A stretch of 64,000 nucleotides of DNA. It comes from an uncultured bacterium (GTDB lineage Bacteria; Bacteroidota; Bacteroidia; Bacteroidales; Rikenellaceae). Shown here one piece after another: positions 54,640-64,000 of this stretch. Every line of letters begins with the position of its first letter. Positions within the stretch are counted from its first letter, which is position 1. Location of the stretch: contig CAJMNH010000002.1 in the NCBI GenBank assembly GCA_905214725.1, positions 124,001 through 188,000 on the forward strand. The letters are read 5' to 3'. Position numbers and translations under genes: made by a program. Under the pieces are notes generated by a model, which was not told where the DNA came from, searched no databases, and saw nothing but the letters and a program-made list of their open reading frames with translations.

Positions 54640-54720
54640 CATTACGAAGGAAGTATCCCTCCAGAAATTTCTTTGTCATTCCGAGGTAATAACACGCACA
54701 AAGAATTCCTGCCGTTCTTC
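54640..54720 (+). repeat. degenerate dispersed intergenic repeat
   Basis: TGTCATTACGAAGGAAGTA and TTGTCATTCCGAGGTAATAA are degenerate relatives of the TGTCATCCTGAG family. The space between the convergent genes holds nothing else but terminators. Confidence 0.45.
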
Positions 54721-54736
54721 GAAGACTTAAAGCAAA

Positions 54737-54765
54737 AAATCCGCATCTTTTCCAGATGCGGATTT
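54737..54765 (-). terminator. terminator of the fimbrillin/BACON lipoprotein gene
   Basis: A perfect 12-bp stem (54737-54748 with 54754-54765), 5-nt loop; on the minus strand it runs into TTTTTTGC. Confidence 0.85.
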
Positions 54766-54788
54766 AATATTATAACAGGAGATACTTA

Positions 54789-56948
54789 TTATTCAGTGTA
54801 TTTATATAGAGTAACTTCCTGTTGTTTAGACGTATACCCTGCAAATCGATTCGCAGAAGCATTCGCCCAAATAATGCGTCCAGTATTGTAAACATTTCGG
54901 ATCTCAACATATGTTGAATATGAAATCGTCCACTCATATTGTTTCTCAACAACGGTAGAACTGAACCAAAGATTGTTATTCTTTGTCGTTGCAGAAGAAG
55001 TATATCCAATGTATCCATCTGCACAGTGGATTGAATAACCGTTTGCAGTTTTTTCGAACGTACAAGCATATACATCCGTATCACCATTAGACACAATATT
55101 GTTGCCATCCATATACTGGTCAAAGTCACCCGCAGCCGACATATTCGCATAATTTCCAGAATTAGCGCCGGTAAGTACACGAACGCCTGTCGAGGCCTTA
55201 TAGGCTATGAGGTATTTTCCGCTCCAATCCTCCAGCCCCGTACTTACAGGTACATACTTACCAGCACCTGCAACGACTTTCTTATTTTGCGTCAGATTAA
55301 CCGTAGCCGAAGTCGCCGAGGTATCGTCCAATGTAATGGTAATCCATCCTTGACGCTCGTTTGTCGTATCGCTATTTTCGCTAACGGAATAGGTCACGGT
55401 CTTCGACGCGTTATCAACGGTAGCTGCCGTCACAATAGTTCCATCGCAGGTTACAGTCGCCGTATAGTTATTATCGTTACGCACCTCGTATGTAAACGTG
55501 GCGTCCGTAACGCCTGCAGCATCCACCCCCGTTATATCATCCGCCATAATTACCGGCGTCAAAACAATCGGATCATTGTATACATCAACCGTCAAATCAT
55601 CGAGGATAAACCGCTTGTCGACGGTTTGCGACGCCAAGGCGAACGTCAGCGTAGTCGTTGCATCGGCATCTTCGACATAGACCGTAAAGAATGCGGCCGC
55701 ACCCTTGTCCATCGTTCCACCGGTCGACGTCGCTGCCGGCATAAGCAATTCGCTCCCGCCTTTGACGGTTCCTTTCGACGCCGTCACGTTCAACGTCTGA
55801 TCCTCTGCCCAGCCGTTGGCATAGAAAGTGACTTTCAAATTCTTGGTACCTTCGATCAACTTCAATGCCGGAGTCGTCACCGTAGCGGTTGTTGCCTTTA
55901 CACCCATACGGATCGCACCGTTGAACCCGTAAATGCTGCCCGTCATAGTATAAGGATCGGCATAATAGTATGCGTAATCAGTAGGCGATACATACAACTG
56001 AGTGATACCGCCCGTTCCCGTCGCTTTGCTGAAATCGTCGTAGAACACATGTTCGACCGTCGGCGCCGGCTTCCGAACCTTGGCAAGGTTCATGGGCACG
56101 GTAAACACGCTGAAAACATTCGAGGCGTCGATGGCCGACGTCGTCACAAAGTCGTAACTGCCCTTGTCGGTCGCAACGGTGAACGTACCGCCGGCGTAGT
56201 TCTTCGGCGAAACGGCCAGATAGATGTAACCGGTCTTGTCGGCAGGCTTCGCCGCCGGAACCGCATAAGGAGTCGTCAGCGTCACCGCTGCGGATGTTTT
56301 GGTACCCGTGCTCGCGGTCACACCCGTCTCCAGATTATAAATCGTTTGGCCGTTGAGTTTCTCGCCGCCGGCCGGCGTGAAAGTAACGCTTTTCACATTG
56401 TCGCCGTTATTTTCCAGATCGTAGATATTGAACGCAATCAGCGAGGCGATCGGCGTAAAGGTCAGCACCGTGTTCTGTTCGGCAACCAAATCGGCGCTCG
56501 CATACATCCCGACCCATTGGCCGTCGAGCACACCAGCCTCGGCCTGCGTCTGCGCCTCCTGAATGTAGAGCGAAACATTTTCATGCGTGCGCGGAGTATC
56601 CTTGTCCATCTGGCTCCCGAAATAGGGATAGTAGGCATACACCTTCGTCGCCTTGGTGTCGATTTCGGCGGTGAAATTGGACGCGCCTTCCGCATACGTA
56701 CTCGAAGCGACGTTCAGGTCGGTGGCCACATCGGTATAGAAACCCAACTGGTCGCCCGCCGTCCACTTCATGCGCGTCGCGGCGTCGTTGAGCGTCGTTC
56801 GCGACGTCGCGATTTCGGCCACGAAACCGCGCACCGTCTTAGTTCCCGATCCGGGCTGTGCGTTATCGGAGACATCCTCCTTCGAGCACCCCGCAAATGC
56901 CATTGCAGCTACTGCAACGAGCATCAAAGATTTCAGCATCTTTTTCAT
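54789..56948 (-). CDS. multi-domain surface lipoprotein (fimbrillin-like, BACON)
   Basis: This 719-residue protein has a lipoprotein signal (MAFAGCSK, Cys21). An N-terminal domain (about 35-290) resembles fimbrillin/Mfa-type lipoproteins (SRTTLNDAATRMKWTAGDQ, LTFTPIASLIAFNIY). A beta-sandwich region with possible carbohydrate-binding character follows (about 300-480). Next is a BACON domain (about 490-590), then a C-terminal beta domain of a kind also seen on secreted Bacteroidota enzymes. No catalytic motif was recognised. It lies 20 bp after a 63-residue peptide gene and shares its promoter. Its base composition is less G+C-rich at the C-terminal end than the neighbours. Confidence 0.8.
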   Translation of the reverse strand: MKKMLKSLMLVAVAAMAFAGCSKEDVSDNAQPGSGTKTVRGFVAEIATSRTTLNDAATRMKWTAGDQLGFYTDVATDLNVASSTYAEGASNFTAEIDTKATKVYAYYPYFGSQMDKDTPRTHENVSLYIQEAQTQAEAGVLDGQWVGMYASADLVAEQNTVLTFTPIASLIAFNIYDLENNGDNVKSVTFTPAGGEKLNGQTIYNLETGVTASTGTKTSAAVTLTTPYAVPAAKPADKTGYIYLAVSPKNYAGGTFTVATDKGSYDFVTTSAIDASNVFSVFTVPMNLAKVRKPAPTVEHVFYDDFSKATGTGGITQLYVSPTDYAYYYADPYTMTGSIYGFNGAIRMGVKATTATVTTPALKLIEGTKNLKVTFYANGWAEDQTLNVTASKGTVKGGSELLMPAATSTGGTMDKGAAAFFTVYVEDADATTTLTFALASQTVDKRFILDDLTVDVYNDPIVLTPVIMADDITGVDAAGVTDATFTYEVRNDNNYTATVTCDGTIVTAATVDNASKTVTYSVSENSDTTNERQGWITITLDDTSATSATVNLTQNKKVVAGAGKYVPVSTGLEDWSGKYLIAYKASTGVRVLTGANSGNYANMSAAGDFDQYMDGNNIVSNGDTDVYACTFEKTANGYSIHCADGYIGYTSSATTKNNNLWFSSTVVEKQYEWTISYSTYVEIRNVYNTGRIIWANASANRFAGYTSKQQEVTLYKYTE

Positions 56949-56968
56949 GATTTCCCGTTGTTTGGCTG

Positions 56969-57160
56969 TTATTCGAACTCTCCGTCGAGAGTTCCTCCCC
57001 AGACGTAGTCTTCTTTGGTGACGCCGTCCTGACTGTCATAAAAGGCCTCGCTCGTCGTCGAACCGGCGAACCCCAGTTCAACCGCGACAATGGTCTGTTC
57101 AAGGTCGGGCGCGAAGTATCTCTGAATACCCCCCCCCTTCAAATTAGTAGAATTTTTCAT
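56969..57160 (-). CDS. 63-residue peptide with G9 tract, upstream of the lipoprotein
   Basis: This small acidic protein (MKNSTNLKGGGIQRYFAP at the start, aromatic-acidic end VWGGTLDGEFE) has no signal peptide. It resembles the short conserved peptides often encoded before surface lipoprotein genes in Bacteroidota (pattern YxAPxxxxxxVxxExGFA), whose role is unknown. Nine G in a row (57129-57137) code for the end of Lys8 and Gly9-Gly11, so slippage would abolish the peptide and might alter translation of the following gene 20 bp on. A good promoter lies 41 bp upstream. Confidence 0.6.
   Translation of the reverse strand: MKNSTNLKGGGIQRYFAPDLEQTIVAVELGFAGSTTSEAFYDSQDGVTKEDYVWGGTLDGEFE
57129..57137 (-). 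repeat. G9 homopolymer tract in the 63-residue peptide gene
   Basis: Nine G on the coding strand, 23 bp into the gene. The present length keeps the frame. Confidence 0.9.
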
Positions 57161-57200
57161 GCTGATATGTGTTTTAAGAAGCGACTCTGTGAATCTGTTA

Positions 57201-57231
57201 CAAAATTAATGCTTTTTCAATAGGACACAAG
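57201..57231 (-). promoter_or_regulatory. promoter of the peptide-lipoprotein operon
   Basis: CTTG (57231-57228), a 19-bp spacer and TAATTTTG (57208-57201) on the minus strand. Leader about 33 nt. Confidence 0.5.
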
Positions 57232-57322
57232 GAAAAAACGATATTTTTCTTTCATTTTTCAAGAAGGGCTGCAAATCACCGCAGAAAACGCCGTCAATTG
57301 CGCATCGAACGTCCGAAAAGAC

Positions 57323-57354
57323 GAGTGCCGGAAACCTTGCGATTTCCGGCACTC
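57323..57354 (-). terminator. terminator of the TPR gene
   Basis: A perfect 12-bp stem (GAGTGCCGGAAA at 57323-57334 with its complement at 57343-57354); leftward tail GTCTTTTCGG. Confidence 0.75.
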
Positions 57355-57369
57355 CGTATGATCATGCAA

Positions 57370-58317
57370 TTATTTGCTCAGTTCGGCAACCGATTTCTGT
57401 GCAGCGGCCACATTGTCGCCGGCCGTCACTTTCTTCAACGCCTCGATCGCCTGCGGCTTCATCTCCTTGGCATTGTACGCCGCGCCGAGGATGAAATAAA
57501 CATCGCTCTTCTCCGCCGGATCGCTCTGGACTTCGGCGGCGGCCTCGCCCAGCTCGATTACTTTGGCGTAATCCTTCTTCGTCAGATATGCCTGCAAACG
57601 AATCTTCTGCGCCAACGCATTGGCGGGATTCTGCGCCAGCATCTTGTCGGCCATGGCGATGATACCGTCGTAGTCGCTGGCTGCCTGCAGCTTCGCGACC
57701 TCGTTGTTGGTATAGAGCGTCATCAGACGGTTCGCCTCGGCGACATCGGCCTCGAATTTCGGGCCCTGCATCTCGGCTACGGTCTCCAACACCTCCATGC
57801 CCTTGGCGTATTCGCCCATCTCGCAGTAGCAGGTTCCCAGCCACAGCGCCATCTGGGTATTCTTCGGATCGGCCGCATAACCCTTGGCGAAGATCTCGGC
57901 AGCCGCAGCATAGTCCTTATTGTTGAACGCCGTACCGCCCTGCGCCTGATAAACCTTTGCGAGGATCGTATTGGCCTTCTTCAGCGCAACCACATTGCCG
58001 TAGAGTTCGGCAGCTTCGGCAGCCTTCGACAGATTGGCGATCGCCTCGTCGTAATTGCCCTGCGCAGCCGCACGGGTGCCTGCCCCCTGATAACTGGTCG
58101 GCAGATACTTCTTCGCCGTCTCGACACAGCCCTGCACCGTCGAATCCTCCGAAGTCTGACCTTCGTCGATCACCTGCTGGAACAACTTGGCGGCCTCGGC
58201 GTAATTCTTCGCCTGAAGCATCTCGGCGCCCTTGTTATACGTCGCAACCACACCGTCCTGCGCCCACAGCGCGCACACCGCGAAGAGAGCGGCAACGGAT
58301 AAAAACAATTTTTTCAT
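57370..58317 (-). CDS. secreted tetratricopeptide repeat protein
   Basis: This 315-residue protein has a signal peptide (ending CALWAQ) and about seven TPR-like helical repeats (for example NYAEAAKLFQQVIDEG, DYAAAAEIFAKGYAADP, EMKPQAIEALKKV). It is Ala/Lys/Glu-rich, probably periplasmic, and likely a scaffold for protein contacts. No partner is indicated by the neighbours; TadA upstream is unrelated. Confidence 0.8.
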   Translation of the reverse strand: MKKLFLSVAALFAVCALWAQDGVVATYNKGAEMLQAKNYAEAAKLFQQVIDEGQTSEDSTVQGCVETAKKYLPTSYQGAGTRAAAQGNYDEAIANLSKAAEAAELYGNVVALKKANTILAKVYQAQGGTAFNNKDYAAAAEIFAKGYAADPKNTQMALWLGTCYCEMGEYAKGMEVLETVAEMQGPKFEADVAEANRLMTLYTNNEVAKLQAASDYDGIIAMADKMLAQNPANALAQKIRLQAYLTKKDYAKVIELGEAAAEVQSDPAEKSDVYFILGAAYNAKEMKPQAIEALKKVTAGDNVAAAQKSVAELSK

Positions 58318-58488
58318 CTTTTACTATTCTAAATTTATACGGTTTTAAAGTATTCTCAATAATACGACCGTTTTCCGATCGGCGGCAGAGATCGTCTACG
58401 GAGTTATACCCGTCGGCGGAAAAGGTCCGTTCAAACTAAAAACGGTGCACGGCAGACAAAATTATATTTTTTTTTCTTTCTCTGCAAC

Positions 58489-58941
58489 TCATCCGCGCAA
58501 CTCTTTGAAAAATTCCGTCACCAACGCCTCGCACTCCGCAGCCAATACTCCGCGTGCGACGACCGTTTTGGGATGCAGCCGCACGCCTTCGACGGTCGTA
58601 TAGCCCCGTTTCGGATCGTCGGCGCCCCACACCACGCGCCCCATCTGGCTCCACGCAATCGCTCCGGCACACATCACGCAGGGTTCGACCGTGACATAGA
58701 GCGTGCAGTCGCGCAGGTACTTGCCGCCGAGCGTCGACGATGCGGCCGTCAGCGCCTGCATCTCGGCATGAGCCGTCGCGTCCTGCAACGTCTCGACAAG
58801 ATTGTGTCCCCGCCCCACGATGCGGTCGCCCGCCACAACGACGGCGCCGATGGGCACCTCTTGTCTTTCCAACGCCTGCCGCGCCTCGATTATTGCCACG
58901 CTCATGAATTTTTCATCGCGCTGACGCTGTTCCTGTTCCAT
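58489..58941 (-). CDS. tadA: tRNA-specific adenosine deaminase
   Basis: This 150-residue protein is a zinc-dependent deaminase with AHAEMQAL (HAE) and EPCVMCAGA (PCxxC). It converts A34 to inosine in tRNA-Arg(ACG). The chosen ATG at 58941 lies 29 bp inside the end of the upstream gene; the next Met (MSVAIIEARQALE) at 58905 would avoid the overlap and also fits the family. Confidence 0.93.
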   Translation of the reverse strand: MEQEQRQRDEKFMSVAIIEARQALERQEVPIGAVVVAGDRIVGRGHNLVETLQDATAHAEMQALTAASSTLGGKYLRDCTLYVTVEPCVMCAGAIAWSQMGRVVWGADDPKRGYTTVEGVRLHPKTVVARGVLAAECEALVTEFFKELRG

Positions 58942-59542
58942 CCTCTACGATTTTATTCACCCGTTCGCGCACCTGCTCGGTTCGAATCGGCAGCAGAAAA
59001 CGGCTCGGCACCGAACGCCACTGCCCTTCGCTCAGCCGCTGCGCGGCAATCCACGGCACCGATCGCACGAGCGCCTGCCGCAATACGGTCTCCAGCGCAT
59101 CGGACGCTCCCGATGCCTGCACCTCCGTCACCCTGCCTTTTTCCGTGATCGTGAATGAAGCTGTCACCGCCCCTTCCACCGGAAGATTCCGGTCGCACCA
59201 CTCCTTGACCGCCGTCCGGCGCTGCGCCGGAGTAAGCCGTTCCGAATCCCAATTCCGAACGCTTCCGCTCGGCACGAGGCTCCTGCGATATTCGGCAACG
59301 GCAACAGCGACGATCCGCTGCGCGGTACGTTCATACGCCCATGCCTGAAATGCAACAACCCCTCCGGGATAGGTCGCCTTCTCGGCGCGCACCGCCCAAG
59401 TGCAAGCGGAGTCTGTCCGCTGCATACGGGCGGACTCCTGTGCCGACGCCGGCCAGCCCGGCACAACGGCCAGAACCGCCAGCAGGAAAAATCCTGCGCG
59501 GCGCACAGGAGAATTTTCGCCCGTTACTGTCGATTTTCGCAT
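58913..59542 (-). CDS. secreted TonB C-terminal domain protein
   Basis: This 209-residue protein has a hydrophobic N-terminal signal (about 16-35, ending PASAQ) and a C-terminal domain like that of TonB energy transducers (VTASFTITEKGRVTEVQ, then SVPWIAAQ). It lacks the Pro-rich linker of true TonB and has a cleavable-looking signal, so it is probably periplasmic rather than a complete TonB. It overlaps tadA by 29 bp. Its promoter lies in the 74-bp repeat just upstream. Confidence 0.75.
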   Translation of the reverse strand: MRKSTVTGENSPVRRAGFFLLAVLAVVPGWPASAQESARMQRTDSACTWAVRAEKATYPGGVVAFQAWAYERTAQRIVAVAVAEYRRSLVPSGSVRNWDSERLTPAQRRTAVKEWCDRNLPVEGAVTASFTITEKGRVTEVQASGASDALETVLRQALVRSVPWIAAQRLSEGQWRSVPSRFLLPIRTEQVRERVNKIVEDGTGTASAR

Positions 59543-59569
59543 TTAATTTCGTATTTTTGTGACTTGCAA

Positions 59570-59735
59570 CAAAGATACGAAAAGTCGAGTGCAGAAGCAA
59601 ACGCAAGTTTGATTATGCCGAGACGAAGTATCTAAGGCGAAGCCAAAGATACGAAAAGCCGCGTGCAAAAGCAAACATCGGTTTGATTATGCCGGAACGG
59701 AGTATCTAAAACGAAGTTAAAGATACGAAAACAAC
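59570..59735 (-). repeat. tandem 74-bp promoter-bearing repeats
   Basis: Two 74-bp units (59570-59643 and 59644-59717) and a partial third (59718-59735). Each full unit carries, on the minus strand, TTTG, a 20-bp spacer and TATCTTTG (59601-59570 and 59675-59644). A related 72-bp unit is at 31325-31397. The units lie between the divergent TonB-domain and aspS genes. Confidence 0.8.
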
Positions 59736-59750
59736 GTAAAAATACAAATT

Positions 59751-61505
<1,755 letters not shown>

Positions 61506-61545
61506 TTTTAAATGAAAATCCGTTAAACCTCAAAATCGACAAACG

Positions 61546-61821
61546 ATGATACGACTGAATGTATTTATCCGTACGACGGCGACCAACCGCGAGGAGACGG
61601 TCGCCACAGCAAAGGAGCTGGTAGCGGCCTCGCTCAAAGACGCCGGCTGCATCGCCTACGACCTTTTCGAAAGCGCCACGCGCCCCGACGTGCTGATGAT
61701 CTGCGAAACGTGGAGCGACGCCAAAGCGCTCGCCGCACACGAAGCGACCGCCCACTTCACCACCCTCGTTCCTCGTCTGGAACAACTGGGCGAGTTGAAA
61801 CTGGAGAAGTTCGCTTTCTGA
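61546..61821 (+). CDS. antibiotic biosynthesis monooxygenase-domain protein
   Basis: This 91-residue ferredoxin-like protein matches the ABM/YgiN family (AASLKDAGCIAYDLFES, CETWSDAKALAAH, HFTTLVPRLEQL). Members are small dimers that oxidise quinols or act on reactive aldehydes; the substrate is unknown. It lies 40 bp after aspS and may share its transcript. Confidence 0.85.
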   Translation: MIRLNVFIRTTATNREETVATAKELVAASLKDAGCIAYDLFESATRPDVLMICETWSDAKALAAHEATAHFTTLVPRLEQLGELKLEKFAF

Positions 61822-61892
61822 CGCTCCACTGCGTATCCACGCGGGGAATCACGCTTCATTTACCTGATATAAAAAAGCGAACGTTCCTGCCT

Positions 61893-61933
61893 CACTAAAA
61901 ATGGCCTTCTATGATAGAAGGCCATTTTTAGTG
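61893..61933. terminator. 41-bp bidirectional terminator
   Basis: A 20-bp perfect stem around a single central G (61913), with A5 before and T5 after, separates the convergent monooxygenase and phosphoethanolamine transferase genes. Confidence 0.9.
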
Positions 61934-63690
61934 TCATTCCGACAACTCCTCATACACCGCATCTCCTTCACGCAACAACCGTTTCCTAGATTGAAATGCA
62001 TCGTTGATCGGACTGCGCGAAGAATCGCTCCACTTACATCGGATTCCCGCCAGATCGAATAGCAGATGGCACATATCGTCAATCATGAAGGGCCGATGCA
62101 CCGCTTCGGCGATACGTTGTACCATTTTGGGGTGGGACTTCTTATAACGATCCGACATCCAGATCAAAAACGGTATTTCAAATTGGTATTTCACGAAATT
62201 GCGAGTCATGTAGGTGTCGTGCGAACGTCCTACCAAAAGACGAAAATCGTTTACCTCTTCGCCATGATCTGAAAAATAGACGACGACGGCATCTTGGTCT
62301 TCGTTTAGACGCAGTACCCGATCGATCACATAATCATTGTACCGTGTAGCATTATCGTAAACGGCAATCTCTCGCCGTTGACCATCGTTGAGATCGGGGC
62401 GATTCACACTATCGGCCGCAAAATAGTCCCATGACTCGGGATAACGCTGGAAATGAGCGGCATGTTGTCCCATTAAATGTAAAATGACGAGCTGGTTCGG
62501 CGACGGATCGGAGAGCCAATCCGCATAAGCGTCCACGACTTGTTCATCGTACTTGTATATTTGGTCGTTACGCCGTTCGAACGAGAGCCGTTCGATAGAG
62601 TCGTTGTTAAGATAATAACTGATGCTATATTCGAAATTATCTCCCGTTTTCTTCACATTTTGATTGCTTATCAATGTATTCCGGTACCCGCATCGATGAA
62701 AAACTGTTGGAAAGATCGGCGCATCGTTCCAAATATTGCAGTCGGTCATGTCTTCGCTTCGCAACGAATAGACCCGTTTAAGTACATAAGAGGTATAGTT
62801 ATTAGGAGACAACACATCGTCGAATACCGCAAGATTCCCTTCTGCAAGCCAGCGTTCCAATCGGGGATTGGTTTGCTGCCCGTAACCGTAAAGGCTCGAA
62901 TGGTATTTGTTAAATGATTCGCCAATAATTAGAATGATCTTCGACGAAATATAATCGCATGTCACCTGAGGATCAGCCTCGAAACAGTGAGTCGCTGCAA
63001 GCAGAATCGGCAGATCTGTCGAAAATTTCTGAGCCTGCCATGAATAAATAAGTGTGTCGACAGTCGTGATCCGCTCCTCGTAAAAGGGGAAATCCCACCA
63101 CTTCCGTTTCACATGTGCACGCACGTCGAAACCGATTAGTACGAAACCCATTATTATTCCTGCCAAAAAGAGCCAACGCACGGCCTTTCTATTCAGCAAC
63201 CTGCCCAAACGACCATTCACAGCAATAGGAAACAATACGATTACAAGATAGAGTAAGCCCATCAAGACCGTCCGTATGTCGAAACAGTAAGCCTCGAAAA
63301 ACTCACCCGCTTCCGAAACGTTTGTTTCTAGTATCATCTGCATGATTCGGGGCGACATGCGCGTTCCGAAATGAAATACCAGAAAAATTTCCATCAATGA
63401 TAACAACGCCAACGCCACCCATAGCGTCCAGAATAGAATGCTACGAAAACGATTCGTGGACGACCGACATTCCGAATGAGGGGGGGGGAAATTGCGGTCA
63501 CCAGATATGCCGCCGCACAAACCATTACGAAACCGAAGAATAGACGTCCGTAGCGTGCAAACAGGCCTCCTTCGAAAACCGAAATCATAAAAACCATGTG
63601 CGGTAGGAACAAGACCAATAACACGGAAAGATAATAACCCGCTCTTTCACCGATAAAGCTGGATAACAAATCATTGAGATTTCTTCGCAT
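61934..63690 (-). pseudogene. phosphoethanolamine transferase (EptA/CptA-like), frameshifted at a G9 tract
   Basis: Two reading frames together give one complete enzyme. The upstream part (63690 to the tract) supplies the first two membrane helices (YLSVLLVLFLPHMVFMI, FFGFVMVCAAAYLVTAI). The downstream frame supplies three more helices and the sulfatase-fold domain. Its key residues are intact: IIGESFNKYHSSLYGYG, the Thr nucleophile in SPNNYTSYVL, SDHGEEV and GRSHDTYM. The frames meet at nine G:C (63480-63488); ten would join them into about 585 residues, the usual family size. Such enzymes add phosphoethanolamine to lipid A or core and lower sensitivity to cationic peptides. As sequenced it makes a 98-residue stub (stop at 63394). 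It is best read as a phase-variable gene in the OFF state, or a sequencing error. A -7 element TAACTTTG lies at 63725-63718, which supports the start at 63690. Confidence 0.85.
63480..63488 (-). repeat. homopolymer tract breaking the phosphoethanolamine transferase gene
   Basis: Nine G on the plus strand, nine C on the coding strand, at codons 68-71 of the upstream frame. One extra base (or two fewer) restores the full reading frame. Confidence 0.9.
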
Positions 63691-63810
63691 ACGCAATGTC
63701 GCAATCGTTAAGTGGCGCAAAGTTATCTATTTATCCACAATAACATTCTATTATTCGCATTTATTTTTACGTTTGGGATCTGTCACAGGCAAGTTTATTA
63801 GGGAACGTAC

Positions 63811-63841
63811 TTTGCCGTTTCGCGAAAAAGAAGTATTTTTG
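63811..63841 (+). promoter_or_regulatory. promoter of rarA
   Basis: TTTG at 63811-63814, a 19-bp spacer and TATTTTTG at 63834-63841. The ATG is 19 bp further on. Confidence 0.65.
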
Positions 63842-63860
63842 AATATTCAACTGTTAGCTT

Positions 63861-64000
63861 ATGTCGATTCCTTTGGCCGAACGCCTCCGCCCTCGCTCGC
63901 TCGACGACTACATCGGGCAGGAACATCTGGTGGGCAGAAACGGTGTTTTCCGCAAGTTTCTGGAGACGGGCAACGTCCCGTCGTTCATCCTTTGGGGGCC
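63861..64000 (+). CDS. rarA: replication-associated recombination protein RarA (5' end)
   Basis: The first 46 codons are present and run off the window. They read MSIPLAERLRPRSLDDYIGQ, then EHLVGRNGVFRKFLE and PSFILWG just before the Walker A loop, the standard N-terminus of the RarA/MgsA AAA+ family. The protein acts at stalled replication forks. Confidence 0.9.
   Translation, partial: MSIPLAERLRPRSLDDYIGQEHLVGRNGVFRKFLETGNVPSFILWG

Noticed and set aside
13471..58474. A9 and T9 runs (near 13471 and 58466) as further phase-variable tracts
   Set aside because: They lie in AT-rich intergenic DNA where such runs are expected by composition.
59570..59735. CRISPR-like array
   Set aside because: The 74-bp units are directly adjacent with no spacers and only two full copies; a tandem promoter repeat instead.
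61934..63520. Reading the 528-codon frame alone as the complete transferase
   Set aside because: Its start at 63520 lies upstream of the tract and encodes a polar leader (MCGGISGDRN) while the real first two membrane helices are in the other frame.

Overview
The window looks like the chromosome of a gut Bacteroidota, most like Alistipes (Rikenellaceae). Reasons: G+C is high by eye (about 58-60%), promoters of the Bacteroidota type TTTG-N19-21-TAnnTTTG recur, and gene content includes GldH, type III glutamine synthetase, PSP1/RicT, DUF4301, DUF2764 next to a V-type ATPase, methylmalonyl-CoA mutase and large BACON/FN3/LRR surface lipoproteins. No rRNA, tRNA, CRISPR array, IS transposase or complete prophage was found.

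Layout. 1-5.8 kb: two related histidine phosphatases (the first only a 3' end) flank a divergent BspA-like LRR lipoprotein. 5.9-13.3 kb: bS21, a helix-hairpin-helix membrane protein, UbiD, and both methylmalonyl-CoA mutase subunits (succinate-propionate pathway). 14-18.4 kb: GlnN, then an amino-sugar kinase overlapping MurQ (cell-wall sugar recycling). 18.6-25.9 kb: a DksA-like protein and a type 2 isoleucyl-tRNA synthetase, then an MsbA-like exporter and a secreted phosphoesterase. 26-37 kb: leftward housekeeping genes (NlpC/P60-like lipoprotein, TrmB, GldH, RicT, MATE pump, a phage-like coiled-coil protein, a lysine-less class IV aminotransferase-like protein, HolA, TilS, MurB). 37.1-46.4 kb: DUF4301 and a seven-gene V/A-type ATPase operon with sodium-site residues in subunit K. 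46.5-48.8 kb: a three-gene operon matching the direct sulfide-to-homocysteine route of methanogens. 49-59.5 kb: FN3 lipoprotein, QueG, acyl-CoA ligase, a fimbrillin/BACON lipoprotein behind a 63-residue peptide, TPR protein, TadA and a TonB-domain protein. 59.6-64 kb: AspS, a small monooxygenase, a frameshifted phosphoethanolamine transferase and the start of RarA.

The strongest unexplained signal is a set of five homopolymeric G:C tracts of exactly nine bases. By eye no run of seven, eight or ten or more exists in the window. Three lie inside genes for surface lipoproteins or a co-transcribed peptide, one lies upstream of a lipoprotein, and one breaks the reading frame of an otherwise intact EptA/CptA-like lipid A or core phosphoethanolamine transferase, where one added base would restore a full-length protein. 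This fits phase variation by slipped-strand mispairing of envelope genes in a lineage better known for invertible promoters. Other notable points are a swapped GXHH signature in IleRS (linked to extreme mupirocin resistance), a 72-74 bp repeat that carries a complete promoter and sits directly upstream of genes, and the single-operon homocysteine system.
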